This document shows, piece after piece, positions 1 to 11,778 of a stretch of DNA of 64,000 nt. The notes under the pieces were generated by a model. That model worked only from the letters and a program-made list of their open reading frames with translations, was not told the origin of the DNA and did no database searches. Position 1 is the first letter of the stretch. Every line of letters starts with the position of its first letter. Source of the stretch: Heterodera schachtii (taxonomy: Eukaryota; Nematoda; Chromadorea; Rhabditida; Heteroderidae); contig SIJG01000140.1 in assembly GCA_023374025.1 (NCBI GenBank), positions 242,112-306,111 on the forward strand, written 5' to 3'. Made by a program: the position numbers and the translations under genes.

Positions 1-227
1 TATTATTTTTTTCAAGTATGGGGTTTTTGGGAAAGTTTTTGCAAAATGTTTTAAATTGCATCACCTAAAAACTAATTTAATTTGCTTTTCTATTTGGTCC
101 GAGTCCGGGGTTCGAATTGGGTCGAAATAATTTTTAATGCGCTTTGTTAACAGATTTTCACCAAAAAATGGCCAATTTTTGCAATTTTAAGCCAATTTTT
201 TAAGAAAAAAAAAAGGAATTTTGGGGT

Positions 228-385
228 TCGGCAGTGCCGCCAGGCGCCGCCGGGGAGACTTTTAATGAATAGTTAAGAAAATTTTCAAAATTTGCGACCC
301 CCCCCTCGCTGCGGACCCCCTCCCCCACCTCTTTTACACCGGCCCCCCTTCGCTGCGAACCCCCCCCCCTCCCCCCCCCCCCAAA
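228..385. repeat. GC palindrome and C-rich runs in the last visible UBR5 intron
   Basis: CGGCAGTGCCGCCAGGCGCC at 231-250 belongs to a palindromic motif seen again at 28,546, 30,187 and 30,375. It is followed by C-tract modules containing CCCTTCGCTGCGAACCC, resembling the GC island at 39,320-39,410. No exon is visible in 1-439, so the next UBR5 exon lies outside the window. Confidence 0.5.
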
Positions 386-439
386 AATGTATGTTTGTGA
401 TAACCGAAAAAATAATAATTTTAAATGAAAAAAACGTAC

Positions 440-3400
440 AATTTTCACCACGCTGACATCGTTCACCGACTCTTCATGGATGAACACCACATCACGGATT
501 GCCCATGCCGACTCCTTTGAGGTTGGCTGCTGTTGTTGTGAGGAGGAAGATGCATTATTAACTCCTCCACTTCCACCTCCACCACTTCCACCACCAACTC
601 CATTACTCCCCTCCTCATTCTCCTCATCCATCATCATCATCATCATCTGCTGATCTGAAGCTGTTGGGGCGGCTCTTTTTCGATTGCCAACTGCTACTAA
701 AAAAGGTTGGGCACCCAATTTGATGACTGATAGAAATTTTTTGAATTTTTTTTTTTTTTGTATAAATGTGTGTTGGTGCATCCGTGGCATGGAAGCAGTG
801 TTGTGATCAATCAGGCCCGTAGCCAGTAAAAAAAAAAAAAAAAATTCGAACGGGGAAGCCGAAGACCATTTTTGAACAAGCAGAAACTTGCAAATTTTTT
901 GCGAAAAAAAAAACAAAAATCTGCCATTTTGGGTTCAAATTTTCAATAAAACACGGGCCCATTCACCTTTTTTCTTGAAAAATTTTTTATTCCGAGGAAG
1001 GGTGTGGAATTCCCCTTGGCTACGGGCCTGTGATTAATGTTATGTTTTGCGTGTAATTTTTTAATTGTTGGGGTGGATTTTTTTGATCATTTGGTTTTTT
1101 TTGGTCTAATGGGTGAATTGCAATGGCAAAAACGCGAACCAATTTCATTCACCCAACTAGGGCATGGGACCGAACACAAGTGGGCCCGGACAATTTTATT
1201 TTACAATTTTCTTAAAAAAAGGTTTTGAGTAAATGGCGGAGGAAATTTACACCAAAAAAAAAAAAGTAAAAATTATGAAACTTTTCATTTACTTTTTTAA
1301 ATTGGGAGGAATTTGAGTTTAAAAAAGTAAAAAAAGATCAGATTTTGCTCCTAATTCGGCTTCACTTCTTGCATGCAATAAATATATTTTTCACAAAAGT
1401 GTCCGGGACTCAGTTGGTTCGGCCAGGTCCCCAGTTAATTGTAAGGCCTTCCATTTCAACCCAAGGGCCTCCAAAAAAAACATGGCCAGCAAATTTCTGG
1501 CCAAGAGTTCTATGGTCATAAATGAATGTAAAGTGTGCCAAAAAAAAAAAAAAATTAGTGCCAAGGAAAATGACAAAAACAACAAAAAAATTAACTTACG
1601 GCTGAATGACACGCGCTTTTCCCGATGCTGCTGCTGCTGTTGTTGCTTGTCCTTGTCGTTTCCGATTGGAATTGCATCGTAATTGTCCGGTGTTTGCACA
1701 CGGAAACGGCACGTCTCATTGAGTGTCCACGCGTCCTCGTACAATGTGCCAATCTGTGAAAAAAAATTTTTTTAGTTTTATTGGAGGATGAAATTTTTTG
1801 GAAGATTTTGAATTTTGTCCAATTTGTATGTATTGGGGTCCGGGTTTGAAAATTTAAAAAAAAAATCGAGTAAAATGATACGGAAGGTAATGGGGGGGGG
1901 GGGGGGGGGAAATAAATATTTAACGAAAAAATAAAATAAAATTTACCATCGGAAGACCGGCGGCAAAGTTGACAGCAACGGAGCCAACCGAGTAAATGGG
2001 CGATGACTTTGTGCGCACTTCGGAGCCCACCACAATGTCATTGCTGCTGGCACTGGTCACCTGCTTCTTCTTCATGCGTGCCTTCTCCCACAGTTTGCGC
2101 CGTTCAGTGAACGGAAAAATGCCTCTGAAAATTTAAAAAAAAAACAGTAGGAAAAAAAAATTTTTGAATCAAAAATGGAATGGGGAGTGCTGGTGCATTT
2201 GTATTCATTTTTTGCATTATTAAAAGGAACCCAAGTATCACTTAATAAAAAAACGGAAAAAAACGAGAATTCGATCGCCCATGGTAAAAAAATATGTGAA
2301 AATTCAATAAAAAACAAATTCATGAAATCCCTCCCATGGATGAACTAACAAACAAGCAAGTACCCCCACCACAAAATCAAAAATTAAAAAAAAAAATTAT
2401 TTCTAGTAAGAATTTTAAAAAATTTTCGAAAAAGTTTAATTGTAAAATTTAAAAAATTTTTTAGCGTACCTCCAGTACAGTGTGCCGCCCTTTGACAGAA
2501 TGGCCGAGAAAAGCGTGCAGCAAAACATGCGTTCCACCGGCTCCGGCACGTCCATCAACGGCTCGAAAAATGTGTCGGCCAATTTGCGGCCACAGGAAGT
2601 GTCCATAAATGAGCCAACCTGACATGAGGGGAGGTGTTAAAATAAATAAGCAAATTTATTATTGTATTTAATAAATACAGAATTAGTAGTGTATCCCCCC
2701 CTCCCCCCCCCCCCCCCCCTCATAGGCCCTGAAATTTTAGAGGGGGAGCCTCAAAAAACGGAAATTTTTTACTTCATAACCCATGTGGCCGGGTTGGTTA
2801 AATTTCCCGTTTTTCTCATCCGGGGAACATGGGTTCGAAGCAGCCTGACTGCACAAAATTTTTACACATATTTTTTTACAGCCAAAAATTAGTCACAATC
2901 CGGTAACAGAGATTTGTTTAATTTAATTTTTTTGCATTTTCAACGGACTTGGCCCAACTGGGTGAGCACAATTGCACGCAATGCACACGTTTCAATGTCC
3001 ACAATTTTGTTGTTTTCTTCAAAAAAAAAATGGAAAGTTATGGGAAAAATAAGTAAAATTAAAAAATTATTTCATTTTTTTTTGAATTTTCCCAACCTGT
3101 GGTTGCAAATTGACTGTTGACAACATGCGGCACATTTGACGGCACACTGCCCTTTGCCCATGTCCACGCGTACAGTTGGCCGTTGTCCGCCAGTGCCACC
3201 AATTCAGCATTCATTGAGGCAATTTTGGTGAATTTGTCCACTCCGTCCGGCATTGGGAAATTCTGTTTCAAAATTGGTGTGATAAAAATTTTTAATGAAG
3301 GTTAAAAAAAAATTTTTTTTTAGAAAAATTTTGCCCCTGGGGGGATAACCGAGAGGTTGAGGGTTAAAAGGAAATTTCAAAAAAAAAAAATAGACGGTTC

Positions 3401-6272
3401 CCAATAATTTCGACACAATACGCTAATGTGCCAATTCGGACTGATTTAGGTGGGAGCGGCTCATTTCTCGGTGACCAATCGCCACCCTTATCGTTGAAGC
3501 CGAAATAAGTTTCAAAGAATTCTTCAAAGTAAGAACTTTCAGTAAAAAACTATGGAAATTTTTTTAAATTTCAAAAAAAAATTTTTTTATTTTTTTTTGT
3601 CAGTAATTTTTTCTAAATCGTTTTTTTTTAATTTTTCGAAAATTTTCTGGAAATGAAAATTACCGTCTCCGTCTTGTTGCCCCAGTATTCCAAGGTGTCG
3701 CCGAATGCAAAATGTTCCTTCACCGTCTGCCCGTTGCTCTCCCCGTCCTTGCCACCTTCTTTGCCCTTTTGGTCTATAAAAATGGGGGAATGGGTGAAAT
3801 AAAAAAAAAGTTGTAAAAAAATGTGGCAAATTTCTTGGACACATCCCCAAATTTCCTTGAAATTTCCCTAATCTGGTCCCCCAATTTTTTTTTCTTTTTG
3901 GTCCAACCATCACGACGTCGGGCCATGTCACGGGAGATCACATACTCGTAGCCATCTGAAGGCGGCAAATTTTCGAATATTTCTTGGTAATAATTTGATG
4001 GTACCCCTCCGCCCCGTTTTTCGAAATTTTTTTTTTAAAGTTTATAAAAACCCATTTTTAGGGCTTTTCGGGGTTTCTGAACACGATTCTGACACTCAAT
4101 TCCGACAATTCTACATTCTTAATCCAGGTTCGAACCAAATGTCGGAAACTCGAAGTTTTCACATTCATTGTCAGATTTTTTGTTAGATTCATTGAGTTTT
4201 CGATTTTCATTCGAATTTGGATTAAGGGCGCTGCAAAATTGGCAAATTGAATGTCAAATTCGTGTTCAACTGACCCCGAAAATCCCAAAAATGGGTTTTT
4301 ATTAGTTTTTTAAATTAAGAATTTTTTCCTTTTTCCCATTTTAATATCCATGGTGATGAATGACCCAAAAAATTGAAAAATTCATCCCAAAAATGCACGT
4401 AAAATGCACCCGTATCACCATCAGAGCGCAGCCCGGCGTCCAACAAGGACAACAACTCCTCGTGCAGGTACGCCTCGCCCGTCTCGTCCAAGTCCTCCAT
4501 TTCGTCGTCGTCCCGGCTCAACAAGTTGTTCACCGCCTCGTTCACATTCAAATTGGTGCGTTGCAACTCACGCACAATCACATCACGCGATTTGCCTTGC
4601 AAAACCACCTAAAATTGACAAAAAAAAAATATTGTAAAATTTAAAAATGAGGAATCACAAAATTCTATAAATGAACCAAACTTCTTTTTTAAAAAATCGA
4701 AAGCCTATCGAACCCAGGCTAGAATAATACGAGGAGGTTGTCTTTTTGAAAAATTTTAATTTTCTCACAAAAAACCCATTTAGGATTGGCAATTGCGGGA
4801 AAACGAATGGGGAATTTTGACTTTTTCAACAAAAAAAAAAAATCAGGGTCTCGTAGCCACAATAAAAATACCATTTTTGGCCGACAAATTTATAAATGTC
4901 CCTTCAAATTTTCCCATGAAAAAAAAATAATTTTTTTTGACACCCCCTCCGAACCTGGCACTGCACAATGAGCTCTTCGGGCACAGACGAAGCCGGAATC
5001 ATTGGCCGATTGGACCTGTTCCGGTCAATGATGACTCCAGTGCGACAGAATCCACCGGACCGGACACCAGGCCTGGTCATCATGATACGCTGAATTTGAT
5101 TTAAAAATATAGGTAATTCGCTCATCCACTGTCAGACATTTTGATGGAAAACCGGAATTTTGAGTGCTAGAAAGGTCCAGAAAGTCGGGAAAACAAAAAA
5201 TTTTTTTTTTGAAATTTACCTTTTTTTAATAGATTTTTACCAAAAGGATGCCCTGTCAAGAAATACCGGTCGTGGACACGGAAAGAATTTTAAACACCAA
5301 TTAAAATTTAAGAAATAATAAAAACCCTGATTTTCGCTGTCCGATTGGCCGCGTTCACAGCCGCCTGTGCAGCAGCAGACACTGGATCGGTTGAGGAAGC
5401 GCCCGAATTTCGCGCTGAACTGGCTGATGGCTCGTCTAAACAGATTTTAAATTGAAATTGATCATGATTTACGGTAAGAAAACAGTAACAACAAACTTTT
5501 GTCCGCTGCAGCTGAACTCTCCACAACATTGGTGACAAGTTCGAATGCCAGACGTCCAATGGTGTTATCCTAGAAGGAAAACAAAAAATTAAAATTCAGT
5601 AAAATACAAAAATTCGTGTACTTGGTACGCAAAAAACAATCATGGGATGCGAAAACCAAAAAGGTACGAATAAATATACAAGGGACGCATAAAAATCCAC
5701 GGGAAAAATTTTTCGGCATCGAACCCAAATTTTGCCCATTTTTTTCATCCAAATTCACATGGTAAAAACCCAAATGAGCCGATGGGATAAAATATTAGGC
5801 ATTCGAACCAGAATTGGTTCGAACATTTTTCATGCAAATTCGCAATAAGTAAAAACCCCCAAAAGTCCACGGGACGAAAGTGGCCTCATTTTCCATCCAA
5901 ATGCTCATGTAAAAACCAAAGAATCCATGGGACGAGAAGTTCATCATTAAGACTCGAATTTGGCCCATTTTTCGTACAAATGCAAATGGACAAAACCCCA
6001 TGGAACGAGAATTGGCCCCATTTTTCGTCCAAATGGTCATGGTAAAAACCGAAATGAGTCCATGGGACGAGAAGTTCATCATTAAGACTCGAATTTGGCC
6101 CATTTTTCGTACAAATATACATGGTAAATATCCCGAAAAGTAAACCGTGAACAGAAAGGCGACGTGTGTTGAGCCGACCGCAATTTGTTTGATTTGGTCC
6201 GCTGGGATTTGCTGAAGTGCAGCGGTCACTTGCTGCTCACTTTTGTTCCGTTTGTCCGCACATTCTTTCATC
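440..6272 (-). CDS. UBR5: UBR5/hyd-type HECT E3 ubiquitin ligase, N-terminal part (partial, spliced)
   Basis: UBR5 is a nuclear/cytoplasmic N-recognin of the HECT E3 class. I place these exons: 6272-6146, 5569-5497, 5435-5326, 5090-4955, 4608-4410, 3955-3908, 3773-3664, 3262-3097, 3016-2949, 2618-2470, 2124-1947, 1753-1600 and 690 (or 693)-440. All have GT/AG borders and their phases join into one open frame. The order follows the family: [15 protein letters not shown] near the N-terminus, [11 protein letters not shown], a UBA domain, then RCC1-like propeller pieces such as [29 protein letters not shown] and LNETCRF, then WAIRDVVF after a Gly/Ser/Gln-rich linker. The UBR box and HECT domain would lie beyond the left edge. 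The first coding exon, which should carry the conserved start, is not identified upstream of 6,272. Several introns hold small transposons. Confidence 0.92.
812..1030. mobile_element. small hAT-like terminal-inverted-repeat element in a UBR5 intron
   Basis: The ends are CAGGCCCGTAGCCAG and CTTGGCTACGGGCCTG, which are inverted copies of each other. The flanks TGATCAAT (804-811) and TGATTAAT (1031-1038) look like an 8-bp target duplication with one change. A CAG start plus an 8-bp duplication is typical of hAT MITEs. At 219 bp it has no coding capacity. It lies between the UBR5 exons ending at 1600 and starting at 690. Confidence 0.75.
2698..2870 (+). repeat. tRNA-like/SINE-like sequence next to a C tract, UBR5 intron
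   Basis: A C-rich run is followed by sequence containing GTGGCCGGGTTGGTTAAATT, which resembles a pol III A box, and ATGGGTTCGAAGC about 35 bp downstream, which resembles a B box. I could not fold an intact tRNA. A decayed tRNA-derived element is the most economical reading. It lies in an intron of the UBR5 homologue. Confidence 0.3.
4045..4301. mobile_element. foldback MITE with TA target duplication (Tc1/mariner-like), UBR5 intron
   Basis: The ends AAAACCCATTTTTAGGGC and the inverse of ATCCCAAAAATGGGTTTT pair over about 40 bp, including the inner AACACGA/TCGTGTT. TA flanks both ends (4045-4046 and 4300-4301). Related sequence without a clear second end occurs at 35,738-35,815 (GGGGTTTTCGGATTCGGTGA) and 36,152-36,200. 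It lies in the intron between the UBA exon and the 48-bp exon. Confidence 0.65.
4410..4608 (-). CDS. UBR5: UBR5 homologue exon carrying the UBA domain
   Basis: This exon encodes [19 protein letters not shown] followed by [13 protein letters not shown] and an acidic tail ending in [12 protein letters not shown]. That is the ubiquitin-associated (UBA) domain of UBR5, which binds ubiquitin in the human protein. It follows directly on [16 protein letters not shown] of the preceding exon (4955-5090), as in the animal family. The donor after position 4410 splits an Asp codon completed by the tiny 48-bp exon at 3908-3955. This is the best-conserved stretch in the gene and the anchor for the identification. 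Confidence 0.95.
5640..6135. repeat. minisatellite in a UBR5 intron (about 70-bp module, 135-bp higher order)
   Basis: A module of about 65-70 bp recurs. It contains GGACGAGAAGTTCATCATTA or variants, CCCATTTTTCGT(A/C)CAAATG and a CATGGTAAAAACC tail. The best pair (from 5931 and from 6066) is nearly identical at a spacing of 135 bp, implying a dimeric unit; the left copies are more diverged. The whole array lies in the intron between 5,570 and 6,145. Confidence 0.75.
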
Positions 6273-6274
6273 CT

Positions 6275-7590
6275 AAATTATTTTTGGCAATTTTAAATTG
6301 GGTTTAAATCAATGGCATCGTTTTTCGCAGTTCATTCAACGGCATTTTATGAGTCAAATGATGACTATTCCGTTTGTTTTCCTGGTTGTTTAATGTCAAA
6401 CACTCTTGGTACCCAAATAATTAAGCAGTGTTGCTGGCTTGGTAATATACATTTTTTTTTTTTGCTAATTGCGGAAAAAACCAAATTTTGGCCTAGAATT
6501 AGGATAGCATTTGACCGATACCAAGAATGCCATGAGTTGAACAACCTAGAATAGTAAAATCCATGGCCTTACATACAAGATTTGACTCATAAAATGCTTG
6601 GAAACCGAAAATGTAACAAAGTCTCGGAAAAACCCCTAAAAAACCTTTCAAGAAGTCCACTCTCATTGCCCGGCAGAGCTTGGCCGAATAAAAACAATTG
6701 TTTCTGGTCAGACATTATATGCTTCTGTTGAAATGGAAACAAAAAATTAAGATTGTTAAACAAAAATTTGTCGCTAATTATACAAAAAAAAACAACAAAA
6801 AATGGGGGGGGGGGGGGGGCAAAAACGAAATAATTGACACGGAAAGTGATGTGGACTACGGGAAAGAGCGCGAGAGAGCAATTCGGTAATGATGACTCAT
6901 CAAGTCTTTGTTTTCGGGTCAAAATCCTGATTATAAGCAGTGTTACGACCTTTTGAAAAAGTATGGCTTAGGATTTCATTTAGACCGAAATTGTGAAAAT
7001 CAGAAACCGTATTCAGTAATAAACACTTGAACCAGATTTTGGGATCAAAAATCCGTTTTTTGTCGCGACACCGAAAAAAAACTCTATTCAAATGAGATCA
7101 CAAACAAGAAATCCGAGTCGCATCCTGTCCGGGTCTAGTTTCATGTTTGAGCTACGACCTAGGGTTAGGCCTCGTCTGTCTTCTGGGCAGAAAAGAGAAA
7201 AGCATAATCCAGAAAAATCCAGACTCAAACCCAAGCCCAAACTGAAATCACATGGAATAAGTCAAATTCTAGATTTACAATTTTTGTTGCTTGTTGAATT
7301 GTTGCATCAACCTTTAATCACCACATATAGGTATACAGTTTATCATATACATATATATTCTAGAATTTGCTAGAAAAAGTGATGGCATTAGCGATGGCCA
7401 CGAATTTTTTTGACAAGGATAAACAAGCCCTCGAAAAAATAGTAAATTTGGCGCATTCCAAACCAAAAAATGCGGGTTTTTTTTGTAAGCCATGATACCA
7501 AACGGACAAAGGTGTAATGGCCAATTGATGGAATGAATAAGCATCATTTTTGGACAGGCCAGAGAAAATAGTTACCTATTTTTTTTTTTA
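6275..7590. other. intergenic or 5' intronic stretch with no supported gene
   Basis: Short frames exist here but none resembles a known protein or has good splice context. The UBR5 homologue needs an upstream coding exon; a weak minus-strand candidate near 6,800-6,890 was not convincing. Poly-G (from 6,804) and T-rich runs are present. Confidence 0.5.
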
Positions 7591-7599
7591 TTATGTTTG

Positions 7600-8190
7600 T
7601 CATCAGGGAAGGGGAGGAGAGGAGGGAAGAGAAGATACAATGGTAGAGAGAGAAGAAACTGAAGAGAAAAAAGAAAAGGGAGAGAAGGAAGAAATGAGTT
7701 TGAAGAGAGGGAGATGAAACAGAGAGAGAGAGGGACTGAAAAGAAAAGGGAAATGAAAGGATCGAAAATATAGAAAAGAATAAAAGGAAAAAAGAATGAT
7801 AGAGGAAGGACAATGAGGGAAATAACGGGGAGAGGAATGAGAAAGTAGGGAAAAAGAGAACAATTTAAAGTGGAAAAAGAGAGAGGGAGGGTGGGGAAAA
7901 AGTGGGAAAGAAAGAATGATGATGTTAGAGAGATGAGAAGGGGAAAAGAAAGGAGGAAGAGGGAGAGAAGGAAGGAATGATAGGGAGAAAGAAAGAGAGG
8001 GAGTGGGAAGGAAAGAGAGGAAAATAACTGGGTAATTGAGAGAGAAAAAGTAAAAGAAAGCGTAAGATAGAGAATGCAGAGAGAAAGAGAAAAGGAGTGA
8101 GAGAGAAAAGAGAGAAAGAAAGAGGGGAAAGAGAGAGACAGAAAGGAAGAAAAGGATGAAAAGAGAGAGCGAGAGAGAGAGAGAGAAATG
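7600..8190. repeat. purine-rich (GA) low-complexity block
   Basis: About 590 bp are almost entirely A and G on the plus strand, with GAGAGAGA runs and an aperiodic AG mixture. The minus strand therefore reads as long Ser/Phe/Leu-rich pseudo-frames that I do not call as genes. The block ends at ATGTTATATCTGCCACCACA. Mirror-symmetric purine tracts like this can form triplex DNA. Confidence 0.85.
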
Positions 8191-8485
8191 TTATATCTGC
8201 CACCACACTATATGCGTACACACCACTTTGCCAAAGAAAAGTTAGTACTATCTCGTCATTTCTTTTTTTCTTTGTAATTTCTCTCTCTTTGGCGTACTAT
8301 CTCTTCATATTTTTTTTTAGAAAAATAGCATTTACTTTTCTCCGTCTATCTTTAAATTTAAAGCCACACCAAATAAAAAATAAAAATAATTAATTTTAGC
8401 ATTTTGGTTGGAATTAGCAGTTTAAGACTTGCGTTATAAAGGAGCTCGACATTACGAAAAAGGCTTGGACCTATATTCCATGTTG

Positions 8486-8760
8486 GACCTGGATTTCCTG
8501 GACAAAAATCCAGGTCCAGGAAAAATCCAGGCTCCTCGAGACCTGGATACGGGCCTAGACTTGGATTTCCTGGACAAAAATCCAGGTCCAGGAAAAATCC
8601 AGGCTCCTCGAGACCTGGATACGGGCCTAGACTTGGATTTCCTGGACAAAAAACCAGGTCCAGGAAAAATCCAGGCTCCTCGAGGCCTGGATACGGGCCT
8701 AGACTTGGATTTCCTGGACAAAAACCCAGGTCCAGGAAAAACCCAGGCTCCTCGAGATTT
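8486..8760. repeat. 72-bp minisatellite, about 3.8 units, open on both strands
   Basis: The units starting at 8486, 8558, 8630 and 8702 are almost identical. Each contains GATTTCCTGGACAAAAA, CCAGGTCCAGGAAAAA and GGCTCCTCGAGACCTGGATA, so CCTGGA/TCCAGG recurs in both orientations. Because 72 is a multiple of three, both strands stay open. The plus frame (8429-8827) repeats LDLDFLDKNPGPGK plus a 10-residue remainder. There is no signal peptide or splice support, so I treat it as satellite DNA. Motif relatives occur at 26,313 and 34,336. Confidence 0.85.
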
Positions 8761-9479
8761 CGTGCGTTTCAGGCCTCCCACATTCCAAGAAATAAAATTT
8801 CGATTTCTATATAATTCCCAGTCCTAATTATCTCTTTGCTAATGAATCTTTTATTTTAGGCAAATTTAAGAGAAATAAAATAATTGAAAACAAATAAATC
8901 AAATGGAATTTGTCAACAAAATGGAAGTTGTGAATTTGCTAAAAATATTTTATATTCAAGGAATGAATGAGTTTTTCGCCAAATTTCGCTTTCCATCTCT
9001 AATTTTCATTTTCATTTTTTTCCAATTTTTCTTTCTCCATGATTAATTTTCGTCTAATACCAAATTGTTTCTTCCATCTCTCAATTGTTCCATTGCTAAC
9101 TCCGATTTTCTTACAAATTTCGGCATAATTCTGGCGCCATTCTTTTGGCGAATATTTTCTTTTTTGTTTAAATTCATTTGCCATTGAAATGAATTTTTGA
9201 ACAATTTCAATTTTTTGTTCATCAGTTTTTGATTTATAACTTTTCTGTATTTTTTGATTAAGCCCCAATTCTTTAATCCATTTATAAATATATTGGCGAT
9301 TTGTCCCCAATTTTTTTGCTATTTTTCGTTCAATTTTACCCCATTCTTTCGCTGAATATTTTCTTCCTTTTTGCTTTATTTTTTCTTTTATTTTATAACC
9401 AGGGCCCCAAGGGGCCCTGTGAAAGCGCCGGGGCCGCTTTCAACACCGGGGCCAGCAGGGGCAATCAGAGTTTTTCTCG

Positions 9480-9716
9480 CGCTTAAGGTACTCACTCGGC
9501 CGCTTCGCGGCCACGTAAGGGGCCTTCTGCACAATTTCTCTATTTTTCCCGTGCTTAAAGTACTCACTCGGCCGCTTCGCGGCCTCGTAGGGGCCTTCGG
9601 CCCACGCCCCCCCCCCCCCTCCCCTCACTCCCCCCCCTCCCCCGTCCCACCCTCCCCTAGCCCTTAAGGTACTCGCTCGGCCGCTTCGCGGCCTCGTAGG
9701 GGGCCTTCGGCCCCCT
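9480..9716. repeat. hairpin minisatellite array of unit A
   Basis: Three copies of a module containing GGCCGCTTCGCGGCC (a 6-bp stem with a TTC loop) are present. At least one carries a second perfect hairpin of the GGGGGCCTTCGGCCCCC type, separated by C-rich tracts. Each module begins CTTAAGGTACTC. These stems would fold readily in single-stranded DNA. Confidence 0.85.
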
Positions 9717-10635
9717 CTTTTAAAACTTGTGCAAAAAATTGTATACAAAATGACTGAAAGTTGTATAGAATGTTGTAAAGTATAATGAAAGTTGTCCGAA
9801 AGTTGTATATAAAGTTGTACAGAAACTTGTATTGAAAGTTGACTGGCTTCAGTGCAAAAATGCCAAATACCGATCTTGAATTTGGCATTATATACGCTGC
9901 CAATTCGAACGTAGGTGATCTTTCTACATATAGCCAAGCATCCCTAATGTGCTATTTTTACCGATTTCGCAAAAAATTTAATTAGCTTAGATTCTAAGCC
10001 TGTACAAAAGTGCCAAGTACCGATCTTGAGTTCGGCATTATGAATCATGCTGATTTGAACGTAGGTGGTCTTTAAATACTTATTCAATATTTATTAATGT
10101 GTTAGTTTTCCAAATTTCACTCTGAAACCTCCCTGAATCCCTGCGTATCCCCCTAAGCCGGATTCTGGAAATCAAGGCGAAAAAAAGCTGAAATTTTCGA
10201 ATTCCGGTATCATTCATAACTAAATTCAGACCCAAGCTATAAAGATGCACAATAGCTCATTCGAACCGTCTAAATGCCGACATTTATCCTACAAAACATT
10301 GCATAATCGATTTCGGCACTCCCCGGCCCGCTACAGAACCTTTTTTAAGACATGGTCCAAAAATTAGCCAAAAATTTTCAAAAATTTTCTGAAGAAACTT
10401 TTTTTTGTTTAGACCTTTAAAAAAATGCTTTTCACTATTCGATGCAGAATCCTTAAAAAACATCTGTTCTCTTTTGTTTGAAGCCGATCTGAGCATTTTC
10501 CGAAAAGTTATTCAAAAAACGGACACTCAAGCCCTAGATTTCCCTTATAAAGGGAACCAGGGCCCGATGGGCCCTGTGAAAGCGCCGGGGCCGCTTTCAA
10601 CACCGGGGCCAGCAAGGAACAGTTCTATAAATAAG

Positions 10636-10866
10636 CTTAAGGTACTCGCTCGGCCGCTTCGCGGCCTCGTAGGGGGCCTTCGGCCCCCTCCCCCCCCCCC
10701 CCCCCCTCCCCCCTCCCTTAAGGTACTCGCTCGGCCGCTTCGCGGCCTCGTAGGGGGCCTTCGGCCCCCTCCCACCCTCTCCTCCCTCCCCCTCCCTTAA
10801 GGTACTCGCTCGACCGCTTCGCGGCCTCGTAGGGGGCCTTCGGCCCCCCTCCCCCTCCCGGCCCCT
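10636..10866. repeat. hairpin minisatellite array of unit B
   Basis: Three modules with the same plan as unit A occur: TTAAGGTACTCGCTCG, then (G/A)CCGCTTCGCGGCC, then GGGGGCCTTCGGCCCCC. They are separated by C-runs of variable length, as expected for slippage. Confidence 0.85.
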
Positions 10867-11778
10867 AATATTTCAAAAAATTTAAAAGTTGTGCTGAAAG
10901 TTGTATACAAAAATGTACGAAAGTTGTTTATAAAGTTGTAAAATTGGTCGAAAGTTGTTTGAAAGTTGTATAAGAAGTTGGCTGGCTTCAGTGCAAAAAT
11001 GTCAAGTACCAATCTTGAGTTCGGCATAATAAACAATGACAATTTGCACGTAGCTGATCTTTTTAAGTATAATTAAGAATTCCTAATGTGCTATTTTTAA
11101 CGATTTCAAAAAAAAATTAAATTAGTTTAGCTTCAGGCTTTTTCAAAAATGTCAAGTACCAATCTTGAGTTCGGCATTATAAACCGTGCTCAATTGAACG
11201 TAGGTGGCCTTTAAATACTTATTCAATATATTCTATTGTGTTTGTTTTCCAAATTTCAATCCAAAACCTCCCTGAATCCCTGCGTATACCCCTAAGCCGG
11301 ATTCTGAAAATCATGAGGAAAAATTGTTGCATTTTTCGGATTCCGGTATCATTCATAACTGAATTCAGACCAAAGCTATAAAGGTGTTCAATAGCTCATT
11401 CGAACCGTGAGAATGTCGACATTTATCCTACAAAACATTGCATAATCGATTTCGGCACTCCCCCGCCCGCTACAGACCCTTTTTTAAGACATGGTCAAAA
11501 ATTTTGCCAAAAATTTTCAAAAATTTTCTGAAGAAACTTTTTTTTATTCAGACCTTTAAAAAAATACTTTTCACCAATCGATAGAGAATCCTTAAAAAAC
11601 ATCTGTGCTCTTTTGTTCGGAGCAGATCCAAGCCTTTGCTGAAGAGTTATTCAATGCTTTATGGTTTAATCGCCTATTTTTCTCATATAGAGTGAACCAG
11701 GGCCCCAAGGGGCCCTGTGAAAGCGCCGGGGGCGCTTTCAACACCGCGGCCAGCCAGGGCCATTGGGTTTTCTCGCGC

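Noticed and set aside
5795..6271. 158-codon minus frame continuing past the UBR5 exon
   Set aside because: Only the first 42 codons match the family; the rest reads an intronic minisatellite after the donor at 6,146.
7544..8221. Long Ser/Phe/Leu-rich minus-strand frames
   Set aside because: They are translations of the purine-rich low-complexity block, with no independent support.
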